DNA from: Acidovorax sp. Leaf78
GTDB taxonomy: Bacteria > Pseudomonadota > Gammaproteobacteria > Burkholderiales > Burkholderiaceae_C
Assembly: GCF_001422735.1 (NCBI RefSeq)
Contig: NZ_LMLZ01000012.1
Coordinates: forward strand, 216,616 to 280,615
Direction: 5' to 3'
Length of the DNA: 64,000 nucleotides
This document shows, piece after piece, positions 1-8,697 of this stretch. Each line of letters begins with the position of its first letter. The stretch's first letter is position 1. The notes under the pieces were generated by a model that was given only the letters and a program-made list of their open reading frames with translations, was not told the origin of the DNA and did no database searches. Both the position numbers and the translations under genes were made by a program.

Positions 1-403
<403 letters not shown>

Positions 404-507
404 CGCGTGGTGTCAATCATGGGAAATCAGCGCGGCGTTTGTCGGCCCGAAGGCCGCGGAGCAGGCCAAGCCAGCGGACGCCGTGGAACTGGCTTTGCCA
501 GGCCACC

Positions 508-556
508 GGCGGCGTCCCCCTGGAGGGGGAAGCCGCGAAGCGGCTCAGGGGGTGTT
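508..556. repeat. Nested inverted repeat between cysB and the aminotransferase gene
   Basis: CCCCCTG (516-522) pairs with CAGGGGG (546-552), enclosing AGCCGC (531-536) and GCGGCT (540-545). The result is a long GC-rich hairpin just past the cysB stop codon. It could end cysB transcription, but there is no T-run on either side. This type of hairpin recurs between genes in Acidovorax-like genomes (recollection, not searched), so it may be a REP-like element. Confidence 0.5.
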
Positions 557-1498
557 TCAAAGTTCGTAGTCGTTGACATGGCCGGTCATCGCGCGGGCGA
601 TGAGTTCGCGGCTCAGGCGGTCGCTGAGCAGCTCGGCAAACTTGTAGACGAAGTTGCGCAGGTAGGCGCCGCGCTTGAAGGCGACGCGCGCCACGCTCTG
701 GCCGAACAGGTGGCCCACGGGGCGCACCACCAGGTCGCCCAGCGGGTCGTCGCGCATGGCCATCTCGGCCACGATGCCGATGCCCAGGCCCAGGCGCACG
801 TAGGTCTTGATCACGTCCGAGTCGATGGCTTCGAGCACGATGCGCGGCTGCAGCTTGCGGGCGGCAAAGGCGTGGTCGATCTTGCCGCGGCCGGTGAACG
901 AGGGGTGGTAGGTGATCAGGGCTTCGTGGGCCAGGTCATCGAGGCCGATGCGCTCTTTTTGCGCCAACGGGTGGTCGGTGGGCACCACCAGCACGTGCTG
1001 CCATTCGTAGCAGGGCAGGGTGACCAGCTCGGGGTAGTCCGCCAGGGATTCGGTGGCCATGCCGATCTCGGCCACCTCGTCGATGATCATGCGGGCCACT
1101 TCGTGCGGCGTGGCCTGGTGCAGGCTGATGTTGACCTTGGGGTAGGCCTCGCGCAGGCGGGCCACCGGCACCGGCAGCACGTAGCGGGCCTGGGTGTGGG
1201 TGGTGGCGATGCTGAGCGTGCCGCTGTCCTGCGCGCTGAACTGCTCGCCGATGCGCTTCAAGTTGCCCACCTCGCGCATGATGACTTCGATGCTCTTGAG
1301 CACGTGCTGGCCCGGCTCGGTGATGCGCTTGAGGCGTTTGCCATGGCGCGCGAAAATGTCCACGCCCAATTCTTCTTCCAGCTCGATGATGGCCTTGGAG
1401 ACACCGGGCTGGGATGTGTGCAGGGCCTTGGCCGCCTCGGTCAGGTTGAGGTTGCGCCGCGCGGCCTCTTGCACAAAACGGAATTGGTGCAGATTCAT
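557..1498 (-). CDS. cysB: LysR-family transcriptional regulator CysB
   Basis: This 313-residue protein closely fits CysB, the activator of sulfate assimilation and cysteine synthesis that senses N-acetylserine. The N-terminal winged helix-turn-helix (about residues 1-60) reads MNLHQFRFVQEAARR then LTEAAKALHTSQPGVSKAI. The effector domain has the CysB-like TTHTQARYVLP and YHPSFTGRGKID. The length matches the usual ~310-325 residues. It lies 71 bp downstream of cbiX in the same direction; cbiX acts on sirohydrochlorin, the precursor of the siroheme used by sulfite reductase, so the neighbourhood fits sulfur metabolism. The start is the first ATG and gives the family's normal N-terminus. Confidence 0.93.
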   Translation of the reverse strand: MNLHQFRFVQEAARRNLNLTEAAKALHTSQPGVSKAIIELEEELGVDIFARHGKRLKRITEPGQHVLKSIEVIMREVGNLKRIGEQFSAQDSGTLSIATTHTQARYVLPVPVARLREAYPKVNISLHQATPHEVARMIIDEVAEIGMATESLADYPELVTLPCYEWQHVLVVPTDHPLAQKERIGLDDLAHEALITYHPSFTGRGKIDHAFAARKLQPRIVLEAIDSDVIKTYVRLGLGIGIVAEMAMRDDPLGDLVVRPVGHLFGQSVARVAFKRGAYLRNFVYKFAELLSDRLSRELIARAMTGHVNDYEL

Positions 1499-1569
1499 AT
1501 CTGATATCGCCTAAAGAGTTGCATCATTATGCTGCAACCATCTAAAGAAATCAGACGACCCTGCCGGAT

Positions 1570-1947
1570 TTATCGCTCGGCCGGGCTCTCGCAGGCAATG
1601 TCTGCCATCAGGGCGGTCATGCGCGGGTCTTCGCCGATGGCCTGCTGCACATGGAATTGCGTGGCGGGGTGGGCGCTGCGCAGCGCCTGCACCAGCACCG
1701 GAAGGTCTTCCCGCGCGTGCTTGCCCGTGCCCAGAAACATCGGCACTACAGTGACCTGCGCGGCACCCTGCGCTACCAGCTGGGCAGCGGCCTCGGGCAA
1801 GCTGGGGCTGCACAGCTCCAGGTACGCGCAGGCCACGGGCCGCTCGGGGTGGGCGGCGGCAATGCGGGTGGCGACGGCCTCCATGGGCGCGCGCCACAGG
1901 GGGTCGCGTGATCCGTGGGCGAACAGGATGATGGCGCTGAGGCTCAT
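1570..1947 (-). CDS. cbiX: CbiX-type sirohydrochlorin chelatase
   Basis: This 125-residue protein begins MSLSAIILFAHGSRDPLW, with the HGSRD motif whose histidine binds the metal. A second conserved stretch, VTVVPMFLGTGKHAREDLP, carries the second ligand histidine. The family inserts cobalt or iron into sirohydrochlorin during siroheme/B12 synthesis. The small size is that of single-domain CbiX(S) proteins. The reading frame is open far upstream into lptG, but the ATG at 1947 gives the normal N-terminus. It starts 29 bp after lptG and precedes cysB. Confidence 0.87.
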   Translation of the reverse strand: MSLSAIILFAHGSRDPLWRAPMEAVATRIAAAHPERPVACAYLELCSPSLPEAAAQLVAQGAAQVTVVPMFLGTGKHAREDLPVLVQALRSAHPATQFHVQQAIGEDPRMTALMADIACESPAER

Positions 1948-1976
1948 GGCAGGGTGGTGTGTTTCAAGGGGGCCAG

Positions 1977-3083
1977 CTAGCGCCTGAGCACCAGCCAGCC
2001 GAAGGCGGCCAGGGACAACACGGAGTAGATCAGCCCGGGCGCGGCGGCAGTCAGCCACGGCGACCAGTTCTGCAGGTTGCCTGCGTAGCCGAACACGTTG
2101 TTGAGCAGGAAGAAGCTGATGCCCGCCATCACCCCTCCGAACACATAGCCCGCAATGCCGCCCGAGCGGAAATGCAGGTAGGCAAAAGGCAGGGCCAGCA
2201 CCACCATCACCAGGCACGAGAGCGGGTAGAACACCTTGCGCCAGAACTCGATCTCGTAGCGCTGGGCGGACTGTCCGTTGGCGTCCAGATGCCGGATGTA
2301 CTGGAACAGGTCGATGGTGGCCATGCGGTCGGGCTTGAGCAGCGAGGCAGCGACCATGTCGGCACTGATGCGCGTGGGCCACTGCAGCGTGGGGGTGTCC
2401 AGGTGCTCGACCCGGGCCCCGTCGGTGCCGCGCTGCTCGAACTTGCTGCGCTGCACCTTTTCAAGCTCCCAGGCGCCATCGGGCCCGAACTGCCCGGAGG
2501 CGGCACGTGTTTGCGATGCCAGGCGGCCCTTGCCGTCGAATTCAAAAATGCGCACGTCCAGCATGCCGCCGTTCGGGGTGAGTGCGCGCACGTTCACCGC
2601 GAAGGAGTGGTCTTCCTGGCGCTCCTTGAGCCACGCACCGGTGGCCCCCGTGGTCAGGCGGCCCAGGTAGCGCACCTTCACCAGCTGGGCCGCTCGGTCG
2701 GTCAGCGGCGCGATGTAGTCGCCCACCGCGAACGTGAACAGCACGAACACGCCGCCCAGCGTCAGCAGGGTGCGCAGCGCCCGCCACGGGCCCATGCCGC
2801 TCGTGCGCATGATGGTGAACTCCGAGCTTTGCGCCAGGCGCGCCATCACGAAGATGGTGCCGATGAGCACCGTGATGGGAAGTAGCTCGTACAGGTGGCT
2901 GGGAATGCTGAGCACCACGAACAGGAACGCGTGGGAGAGCTGGTAACCCTCGGCGCCCGCGCGGCCCACCCAGCGCAGTTCGTCCACCAGGTCGAAGAAG
3001 AAGAACAGGGCCAGGAACCCTGCGGTCACGAAGGTGACGGCCAGCAGGGCTTCGCGGTGGATGAGTCGGCGGATGGTTTTCAT
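1977..3083 (-). CDS. lptG: LPS export ABC transporter permease LptG
   Basis: This 368-residue inner-membrane permease of the LptB2FG complex extracts lipopolysaccharide and passes it to the LptC-LptA-LptD bridge. It starts MKTIRRLIHREALLAV, then has a first membrane helix rich in F (ALFFFFDLVDE), further helices near residues 55-130, a periplasmic jellyroll-like middle part (about 130-270) and two or three C-terminal helices. The frame is open further upstream, but ATG 3083..3081 overlaps the lptF stop codon in an ATGA, as expected for coupled lptF-lptG. Confidence 0.94.
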   Translation of the reverse strand: MKTIRRLIHREALLAVTFVTAGFLALFFFFDLVDELRWVGRAGAEGYQLSHAFLFVVLSIPSHLYELLPITVLIGTIFVMARLAQSSEFTIMRTSGMGPWRALRTLLTLGGVFVLFTFAVGDYIAPLTDRAAQLVKVRYLGRLTTGATGAWLKERQEDHSFAVNVRALTPNGGMLDVRIFEFDGKGRLASQTRAASGQFGPDGAWELEKVQRSKFEQRGTDGARVEHLDTPTLQWPTRISADMVAASLLKPDRMATIDLFQYIRHLDANGQSAQRYEIEFWRKVFYPLSCLVMVVLALPFAYLHFRSGGIAGYVFGGVMAGISFFLLNNVFGYAGNLQNWSPWLTAAAPGLIYSVLSLAAFGWLVLRR

Positions 3084-4186
3084 GGGGCGCTCCGGGGCTT
3101 CGGACCGGCCTGCCAGAGCCGGCGGATGGTCCATTGGTTGTGGCGCGCGGCCAGCACCAGCAGCGACGCCATCAGCATGCCGCCGTGCAGCAGCACCATG
3201 AAGCTGGCCAGGCCGAGCCTGCCGGCCCCGACCCAGCTTTGCCCCAGGGTCATGAGGTTGTAGTAGACGATGAAGGCAAAGAGCGCAAACACCAGGCTGG
3301 TGCTGCGCGCGGCCCGCGGGTTGACGCTGGCCACGGCCAGGCCCAGCACCACGAAGTTCAGGGCCGCAAGCGCGAGGCCGATGCGCCAGCCCAATTCGGC
3401 CTGGAAGGCGGGCAGGGGGTTCATCACCAGTTCATGCGTGGCGCGGGTCTTGACAGACAGTTCTTCGGCCGACCCCGAGGGCGCCGAGCCGATGCGGGTG
3501 CCGTATTCGGAGAACTCGCTCACCTTCACGCCGGGTTTGTCGCGCGTGGTCTCCAGGCGCTGGCCGTCCGTCAGCAGGGCCATGCGCTCGCCGTTCTGGG
3601 TCTCCAGCCGCGCACTGCGCGCCGATGTCACGGACTCCCGCGTGCCGTCGGTGGCGGCGATGAAGATGTTGTTGCCGGTCTGCGTGTCCGCGCTTTCCTT
3701 GTCGATGAAGAACACGCGGCTGCCGTTGGAGGATTCCTGGAATTCGCCCGGCGCGATGCGGTCGATGTCGCTGCGCTGCTCGTAGCGGGTCTTGAGTTCC
3801 TGGATCTGCGAGTTGGCCCAGGGCCAGACCAGCAGCGAAAGAACGGCGACCACCGCCATCACCGGCCAGGCAAACCGCACCAGGGGCTTGAGCAGGCTGA
3901 TGAGGCCGCGGCCGCTGGCGAACCAGATGACCATCTCGCTGTCGCGGTACATGCGCGACAGCGTGCCGACCACGGCGATGAAGAGGCTCAGGCTCAGGAT
4001 GGTGGGCAGCTGCCCGAGGACGGTGAAGCCCATGACCAGCATCACATCGGATGGACTGACACTGCCCCGGGAGGCCTGGCCGAGGGTGCGGATCAGCATC
4101 ATGGTCATGACCACGGTCACCAGCACCACGAGCGTCGCACCAAAGCTGCGCGCCAGCTCCTTGCGGATGGATGAATCGAATAACAT
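3080..4186 (-). CDS. lptF: LPS export ABC transporter permease LptF
   Basis: This 368-residue partner of LptG has the usual YjgP/YjgQ layout. It starts MLFDSSIRKELARSFGAT, has helices at about 15-35, 55-80 and 100-120, a periplasmic domain at about 125-265 and three C-terminal helices. The open frame extends more than 1.3 kb upstream, antisense to pepA, but only the ATG at 4186 gives a family-like N-terminus. It is transcribed divergently from pepA with just 45 bp between the two start codons, so the promoters must overlap or lie inside the genes. Confidence 0.94.
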   Translation of the reverse strand: MLFDSSIRKELARSFGATLVVLVTVVMTMMLIRTLGQASRGSVSPSDVMLVMGFTVLGQLPTILSLSLFIAVVGTLSRMYRDSEMVIWFASGRGLISLLKPLVRFAWPVMAVVAVLSLLVWPWANSQIQELKTRYEQRSDIDRIAPGEFQESSNGSRVFFIDKESADTQTGNNIFIAATDGTRESVTSARSARLETQNGERMALLTDGQRLETTRDKPGVKVSEFSEYGTRIGSAPSGSAEELSVKTRATHELVMNPLPAFQAELGWRIGLALAALNFVVLGLAVASVNPRAARSTSLVFALFAFIVYYNLMTLGQSWVGAGRLGLASFMVLLHGGMLMASLLVLAARHNQWTIRRLWQAGPKPRSAP

Positions 4187-4231
4187 TGGCTCGCAGCCTG
4201 TAGAGCACGCTGAAAAAGGAAAACATCGATT

Positions 4232-5857
4232 ATGAACTTTGATCTCAAGACCCTTGAACTCACTGCGGCCGCGTCGGAAAAATGCGATCTGCTGATCGCT
4301 CTCATCCCCGAGGGGTTCAAGCCCGGGAAGGACTCCTTGTCCGCCCTGGCTGCGCAGGCGCTCAAGAACGGAGATCTGGCCACCAAGGCGGGCAAGAGCC
4401 TGCAGCTCTACCAGCCGGCTGGCACCGCCGCCCGCCGGGTGGTGCTGCTGGGCGCCGGCGACGGGGCTGCCCGTGCCGTGCGCCAGGCGCTGCTGGCCGT
4501 GGGCGGCGCCATCAAGGCACCGCAGACCAAGCGCGTGGTGGTGTGCTTTGCTGCCAAGGCGCAAGCGGGCGCGGTGAACGCCGCCGTGCAGGCCGTGGCC
4601 GAGGCCAGCTATGTCTACACCACCACCAAGTCCAAGGTAGAGGCGCGCGCCCTGAGCCGCTGCGTGGTGGGCGTGCACAGCGCGGCCGACGTGCGCGACG
4701 CTTTTGATACCGGCGTGGCGCTGGTGGCGGGTGTCGAGTTTGCGCGGGAATGGGGCAACCGCCCCGCCAACCACGCCACGCCCACCTTGCTGGCAGACGC
4801 CGCCAAGACCCTGGCCAAGCAGCCGCGCATCCAGTGCAAGGTGCACGGCCCGGCAGAAGTGGCCCGCCTGGGCATGGGCGCCTTCCTGGCCGTGGCGCAG
4901 GGGTCCGAAGAGCCGCTGCGGTTCATCGAACTGCGCTATAGCGGCGCCGCCAAGGAAAAGGCCCCGGTGGTGCTGGTGGGCAAGGGCATCACGTTCGACA
5001 CCGGCGGTATCTCCATCAAGCCCGCGGCCGAGATGGACGAAATGAAGTTCGACATGTGCGGTGCCGCCAGCGTGCTGGGCGTGTTCCGCGCGCTGGGCGA
5101 GCTGCAGCCCGACATCAACGTGGTCGGCCTGATTCCGGCCTGCGAGAACATGCCCGACGGCCGCGCGGTCAAGCCCGGCGATGTGGTTACCAGCATGAGC
5201 GGCCAGACCATCGAGATCCTGAACACCGATGCCGAAGGCCGTCTGGTGCTGTGCGATGCACTGACCTACGCCGCGCGCTTGAAGCCCGCCGCTGTGGTGG
5301 ACATCGCCACCTTGACCGGTGCTTGCGTGATCGCCCTGGGCGGCGTGCGCAGCGGCCTGTTTGCCAACAACGATGCGCTGGCCAACGCGCTGCAAACTGC
5401 GGGCGACACGGCGCAGGACCTGTGCTGGCGCATGCCGCTCGACGACGACTACGCCGACGGGCTCAAGAGCAATTTTGCGGACATGGGCAACGTGGCGGGC
5501 CGTGCAGGCGGCGCGATCACGGCGGCGAAGTTCTTGCAGAAGTACGTGGGCGACCTGCCGTGGGCCCATCTGGACATCGCCGGCACAGCCTGGAAGGGCG
5601 GGGCGGCCAAGGGCTCCACAGGCCGGCCTGTGGGCCTTCTGGTGCAGTACCTGTTGGATGCGGCCGGCGCGAATCCCAGTGCCAATGCGAAGGCGTCCAA
5701 GACTTCCAAGGTGGCCAAGGTCGCCAGCGCCGCTAAGGGAGTCAAGGGAGTCAAGACTGCATCAGCTACCGCTGCTATGGGTGCTGCAGCGCCCGCACGC
5801 GCTGCAGGCGCCAAGCCTGCCGCGGCCAGGCGCGCGGCCCAGGCCGGTGGCGTCTGA
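4232..5857 (+). CDS. pepA: Leucyl aminopeptidase PepA with a Lys/Ala-rich C-terminal tail
   Basis: This is an M17 cytosol aminopeptidase of 541 residues that removes N-terminal residues from peptides using two metal ions. Metal and active-site motifs are visible: VGKGITFDTGG around residues 248-258 and the family signature NTDAEGRL around 331-338. The E. coli enzyme is about 503 residues. Here roughly 55 extra residues follow residue 483; this tail is low in complexity and rich in Ala, Lys, Ser and Val (AKASKTSKVAKVASAAKG). PepA can also bind DNA in other bacteria, and a basic tail might help that, which is inference. A Shine-Dalgarno-like AAAGGA precedes the ATG. holC follows 21 bp later. 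Confidence 0.95.
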   Translation: MNFDLKTLELTAAASEKCDLLIALIPEGFKPGKDSLSALAAQALKNGDLATKAGKSLQLYQPAGTAARRVVLLGAGDGAARAVRQALLAVGGAIKAPQTKRVVVCFAAKAQAGAVNAAVQAVAEASYVYTTTKSKVEARALSRCVVGVHSAADVRDAFDTGVALVAGVEFAREWGNRPANHATPTLLADAAKTLAKQPRIQCKVHGPAEVARLGMGAFLAVAQGSEEPLRFIELRYSGAAKEKAPVVLVGKGITFDTGGISIKPAAEMDEMKFDMCGAASVLGVFRALGELQPDINVVGLIPACENMPDGRAVKPGDVVTSMSGQTIEILNTDAEGRLVLCDALTYAARLKPAAVVDIATLTGACVIALGGVRSGLFANNDALANALQTAGDTAQDLCWRMPLDDDYADGLKSNFADMGNVAGRAGGAITAAKFLQKYVGDLPWAHLDIAGTAWKGGAAKGSTGRPVGLLVQYLLDAAGANPSANAKASKTSKVAKVASAAKGVKGVKTASATAAMGAAAPARAAGAKPAAARRAAQAGGV

Positions 5858-5878
5858 GTCGTTCAAGGCCACAGCCCC

Positions 5879-6313
5879 ATGACCGAAGTCGCTTTTCACT
5901 TCAATGCGCCGGACAAGCTGGCTTACGCCTGCCGGTTTGCACGCAAGGTGCAGCGCAGCGGAGCACGGTTGGTGATCTCGGCGCCCGCCGACACCCTGGT
6001 GGCGCTGGACCGCATGCTCTGGGCTCTGGCGCCCCAGGACTTCGTGGCGCACTGCCGGGACGATGCGGACGAAGAACTGGTGCACGCATCTCCTGTGCTG
6101 CTGGCCACCGATGCACGCACCGCTGCACACCATGAGGTGCTGCTCAATCTGCACGCGGGAGTGCCGGAAGGTTTTGGCCGGTTTGACCGATTGGTCGAAG
6201 TGGTCAGCGCGCAGGATGAGACGGACCGCGCTGAAGCGCGCGCGCGCTGGAAGCACTATGCATCGCGCGGCTACGCTATCACCCGCCACGACCTGGTGCT
6301 GAAGGCAGGCTGA
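5879..6313 (+). CDS. holC: DNA polymerase III chi subunit HolC
   Basis: This 144-residue protein matches the chi subunit of the clamp loader, which bridges SSB and the tau/psi complex at the replication fork. It starts MTEVAFHFNAPDKLAYACRF. The conserved core includes VLVSAPAD-like VISAPADTLVALDRMLW and LLNLHAGVPEGFGRFDRLVEVV, typical of betaproteobacterial HolC. The pepA-holC order is conserved. The TGA stop overlaps the ATG of the next gene (TGATG at 6311-6315), so translation is probably coupled. Confidence 0.92.
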   Translation: MTEVAFHFNAPDKLAYACRFARKVQRSGARLVISAPADTLVALDRMLWALAPQDFVAHCRDDADEELVHASPVLLATDARTAAHHEVLLNLHAGVPEGFGRFDRLVEVVSAQDETDRAEARARWKHYASRGYAITRHDLVLKAG

Positions 6314-7077
6314 TGGCACAACCTCCCCGCACGCCGCCTCGGTTTGTTCCCACGCTCACCGAAGTGGTGCAAACGCCGGATTCCGTGCCTGCACTCGGGG
6401 CACCTGTTGCACCCGTTGCAGCCGGGCGCACCACGGTGATGTTGTCGCCCTTGCCTCCGGTGGTGCGGCCCGCTGCTGGAGGCGGTGCGCCCGCAGTGCA
6501 GGTGTCTGCAGTGCGCCCACCCTTGCCGAGTGCACAACCGCCCGCGGTGATGGCCCAGCGGCCTGCGCAGGCGCACGCACCGTTGCCGGGCGCGGTGAAA
6601 GCACCTGCCGCTGCAACTGCTCCTGCAGTGGCGCCTGCACTTTCACCTTCACCCCCACCAGCGCCTGTGTCTGGTGCGTCGCACGTGGCGGCATCACCGC
6701 CAGTTGCGCCGGTGAATGCTGCAGCGAGCCCGCTGGGCGCCGCTGCCAACGCAGGGGTGTTGACCCGTCGCTTGCCTGCCGTGGATGCGGTGCCGTCACC
6801 CGCCGCCGCGCCGCGCGCAGTGACTGCAGTTGCGGCACCTGCCGCCCGTGCATTGCCCGATGGCTTTGAGGAATACATGGTGCATCGCGTGATGCAGCGC
6901 GTGGACGTTGTGCTGGATCAACGTCTGCGCGAAGCGATCGCCACAGTGGTGCAAGAACAGACAAGATCGGTGCTGCCGCGCCTGCGCGAAGAGATCGAAT
7001 CAGTGGTTCGCCACGCGGTGTACGAGGCCGTGGCCGATGAGTTGGCGAGTGGAGCGCCTGGGAAGCCAAAGGGTTAA
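6313..7077 (+). CDS. Pro/Ala-rich protein of unknown function downstream of holC
   Basis: The 254-residue product has two parts. Residues 1 to about 180 are a low-complexity stretch rich in Pro, Ala and Val. The last ~70 residues form a predicted amphipathic helical domain (DGFEEYMVHRVMQRVD, EAIATVVQEQTRSVLPRLREEIES). There is no signal peptide or membrane segment. The start overlaps the holC stop. Related Burkholderiales carry a poorly characterised protein of similar make-up at this locus (recollection). The disordered linker plus helical end suggests a binding or assembly role. No function is assigned. Confidence 0.7.
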   Translation: MAQPPRTPPRFVPTLTEVVQTPDSVPALGAPVAPVAAGRTTVMLSPLPPVVRPAAGGGAPAVQVSAVRPPLPSAQPPAVMAQRPAQAHAPLPGAVKAPAAATAPAVAPALSPSPPPAPVSGASHVAASPPVAPVNAAASPLGAAANAGVLTRRLPAVDAVPSPAAAPRAVTAVAAPAARALPDGFEEYMVHRVMQRVDVVLDQRLREAIATVVQEQTRSVLPRLREEIESVVRHAVYEAVADELASGAPGKPKG

Positions 7078-7207
7078 CAGGGTATTCCCCTGTGGTTTCC
7101 CCCACATTTAATCGTGTTCCCTAATGATCTGGCCCGTAAATTGCGATATGTTCCCCTGCGTTGAGACACAAGAACATTCTCAGCGTTTATCTTTACTGGA
7201 GATTGAT

Positions 7208-8335
7208 ATGCAATTGAAGTTGAAACTGACCGTGGTTGCTGCTATCGCAGCTGCTGCTGGTGTGGCCTCTGCACAAGAGCAGGTGGTCAAGATCGGCCAC
7301 GTGGCTCCGGTTTCCGGCGCCCAAGCCCACTACGGCAAGGACAACGAAAATGGCGCCCGCATGGCCATTGAAGAGCTGAACACTCAAGGCATCACCATCG
7401 GTGGCAAGAAGATCAAGTTCGAGCTGCAGGCCGAAGACGATGCTGCCGACCCCAAGCAAGGCACCGCAGCCGCACAAAAGCTGTGCGACTCCAAGGTTGC
7501 AGGCGTTGTGGGCCACCTCAACTCCGGTACTACCATCCCTGCGTCCAAGGTCTACAACGACTGCGGCATCCCGCACGTGACCGGTGCTGCCACCAACCCC
7601 AACCTGACCAAGCCAGGCTACAAGACCACGTTCCGCATCATCGCCAACGACAACGCCCTGGGCGCTGGCCTGGCGTTCTATGCTGTCGACACCCTGAAGC
7701 TCAAGACGGTTGCCATCATCGATGACCGTACCGCTTACGGCCAAGGCGTGGCAGACGTGTTCAAGAAGACCGCAGCTGCCAAGGGCATGAAGGTGGTGGA
7801 CGAGCAGTTCACGACCGACAAGGCAACTGACTTCATGGCGATCCTGACCGCCATCAAGGCCAAGAACCCCGACGCCGTGTTCTTCGGCGGCATGGACCCT
7901 CAAGCCGGCCCCATGCTGCGCCAGATGGAACAGCTGGGCATGGGCAACGTCAAGTACTTCGGTGGTGACGGCGTCTGCACGTCGGAAGTCGCCAAGCTGG
8001 CCGCTGGTGCCAAGACCCTGGCCAACGTGATCTGCGCTGAAGGCGGCTCCTCGCTGGCCAAGATGCCTGGCGGCACGGCCTGGAAGGCCAAGTACGATGC
8101 CAAGTACCCCAACCAATTCCAGGTGTACAGCCCCTACACCTACGATGCCACGTACCTGATCGTGGACGCCATGAAGCGCGCCAACTCGGTGGACCCTAAG
8201 GTCTACACCCCCGAGCTGCTGAAGTCCAACTTCAAGGGCGTGACCTCCACGATCGCCTTCGAACCCAACGGCGAAATCAAGAACCCTGCCATCACCTTGT
8301 ACAACTACAAGGACGGCAAGAAGACGCCTCTGTAA
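7208..8335 (+). CDS. Periplasmic branched-chain amino acid-binding protein (LivJ/LivK/BraC type)
   Basis: This 375-residue type I periplasmic binding protein captures leucine, isoleucine, valine or related compounds for an ABC importer. The signal peptide is MQLKLKLTVVAAIAAAAG with cleavage near VASA-QEQ. The mature part begins VVKIGHVAPVSGAQAHYGKDNENG, the usual Peripla_BP_6 opening, and later has HLNSGTTIPASKVY and FFGGMDPQAGPM. The frame is open to 7124, but ATG 7208 follows a GGAG ribosome site by six bases and gives the signal peptide. No permease or ATPase gene is adjacent, so it works with a transporter encoded elsewhere. A strong terminator follows. Confidence 0.93.
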   Translation: MQLKLKLTVVAAIAAAAGVASAQEQVVKIGHVAPVSGAQAHYGKDNENGARMAIEELNTQGITIGGKKIKFELQAEDDAADPKQGTAAAQKLCDSKVAGVVGHLNSGTTIPASKVYNDCGIPHVTGAATNPNLTKPGYKTTFRIIANDNALGAGLAFYAVDTLKLKTVAIIDDRTAYGQGVADVFKKTAAAKGMKVVDEQFTTDKATDFMAILTAIKAKNPDAVFFGGMDPQAGPMLRQMEQLGMGNVKYFGGDGVCTSEVAKLAAGAKTLANVICAEGGSSLAKMPGGTAWKAKYDAKYPNQFQVYSPYTYDATYLIVDAMKRANSVDPKVYTPELLKSNFKGVTSTIAFEPNGEIKNPAITLYNYKDGKKTPL

Positions 8336-8385
8336 TTCAGAGCGGCTTCCTTTTTGGTGCAGCGCTTCGGTGCTGCGTCAAAAGC

Positions 8386-8417
8386 AAAAAGGCTTCCTGC
8401 AAGGAAGCCTTTTTTTA
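8386..8417 (+). terminator. Rho-independent terminator after the amino-acid-binding protein gene
   Basis: AGGCTTCCT (8390-8398) pairs with AGGAAGCCT (8402-8410) around the three-base loop GCA. The stem is extended by A/T pairs and followed by a run of seven T. It lies 50 bp after the stop codon. Confidence 0.93.
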
Positions 8418-8601
8418 TTCAAGGGGCGTGGTTGGTGATAGGCCAGCAAGTCTGACGGGGTGCACGGAGTTGCTTTGCACTGCGGTGCTCGAGCAACGCT
8501 GAGTCAGCGCCAGAATGCTCTGGTGCTGCGCGCATCCAGAGCGACTTCCTACCTCAAGTCCACAGGGTGTGTGTACGGCCGCAGGATACCTAACCCTGAG
8601 G

Positions 8602-8637
8602 GGTGCAAGCGCCAGTGGTGGTGCAAGCGCCAGTGGT
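8602..8637. repeat. Two exact tandem copies of an 18-bp unit
   Basis: GGTGCAAGCGCCAGTGGT occurs at 8602-8619 and again at 8620-8637. It lies in the 280-bp gap between the binding-protein terminator and the end of the dehydrogenase gene. Nothing else was recognised in that gap. Confidence 0.9.
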
Positions 8638-8697
8638 AGAGGCACGAGCCAAGCACAGGCCAGGGCTCTCGGCGCCAGTCTGGCTTGCCTCGATGGC

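Noticed and set aside
4187..5569. Leftward extension of the lptF frame to 829 codons
   Set aside because: The upstream part is antisense to pepA and not LptF-like. The family start is at 4186.
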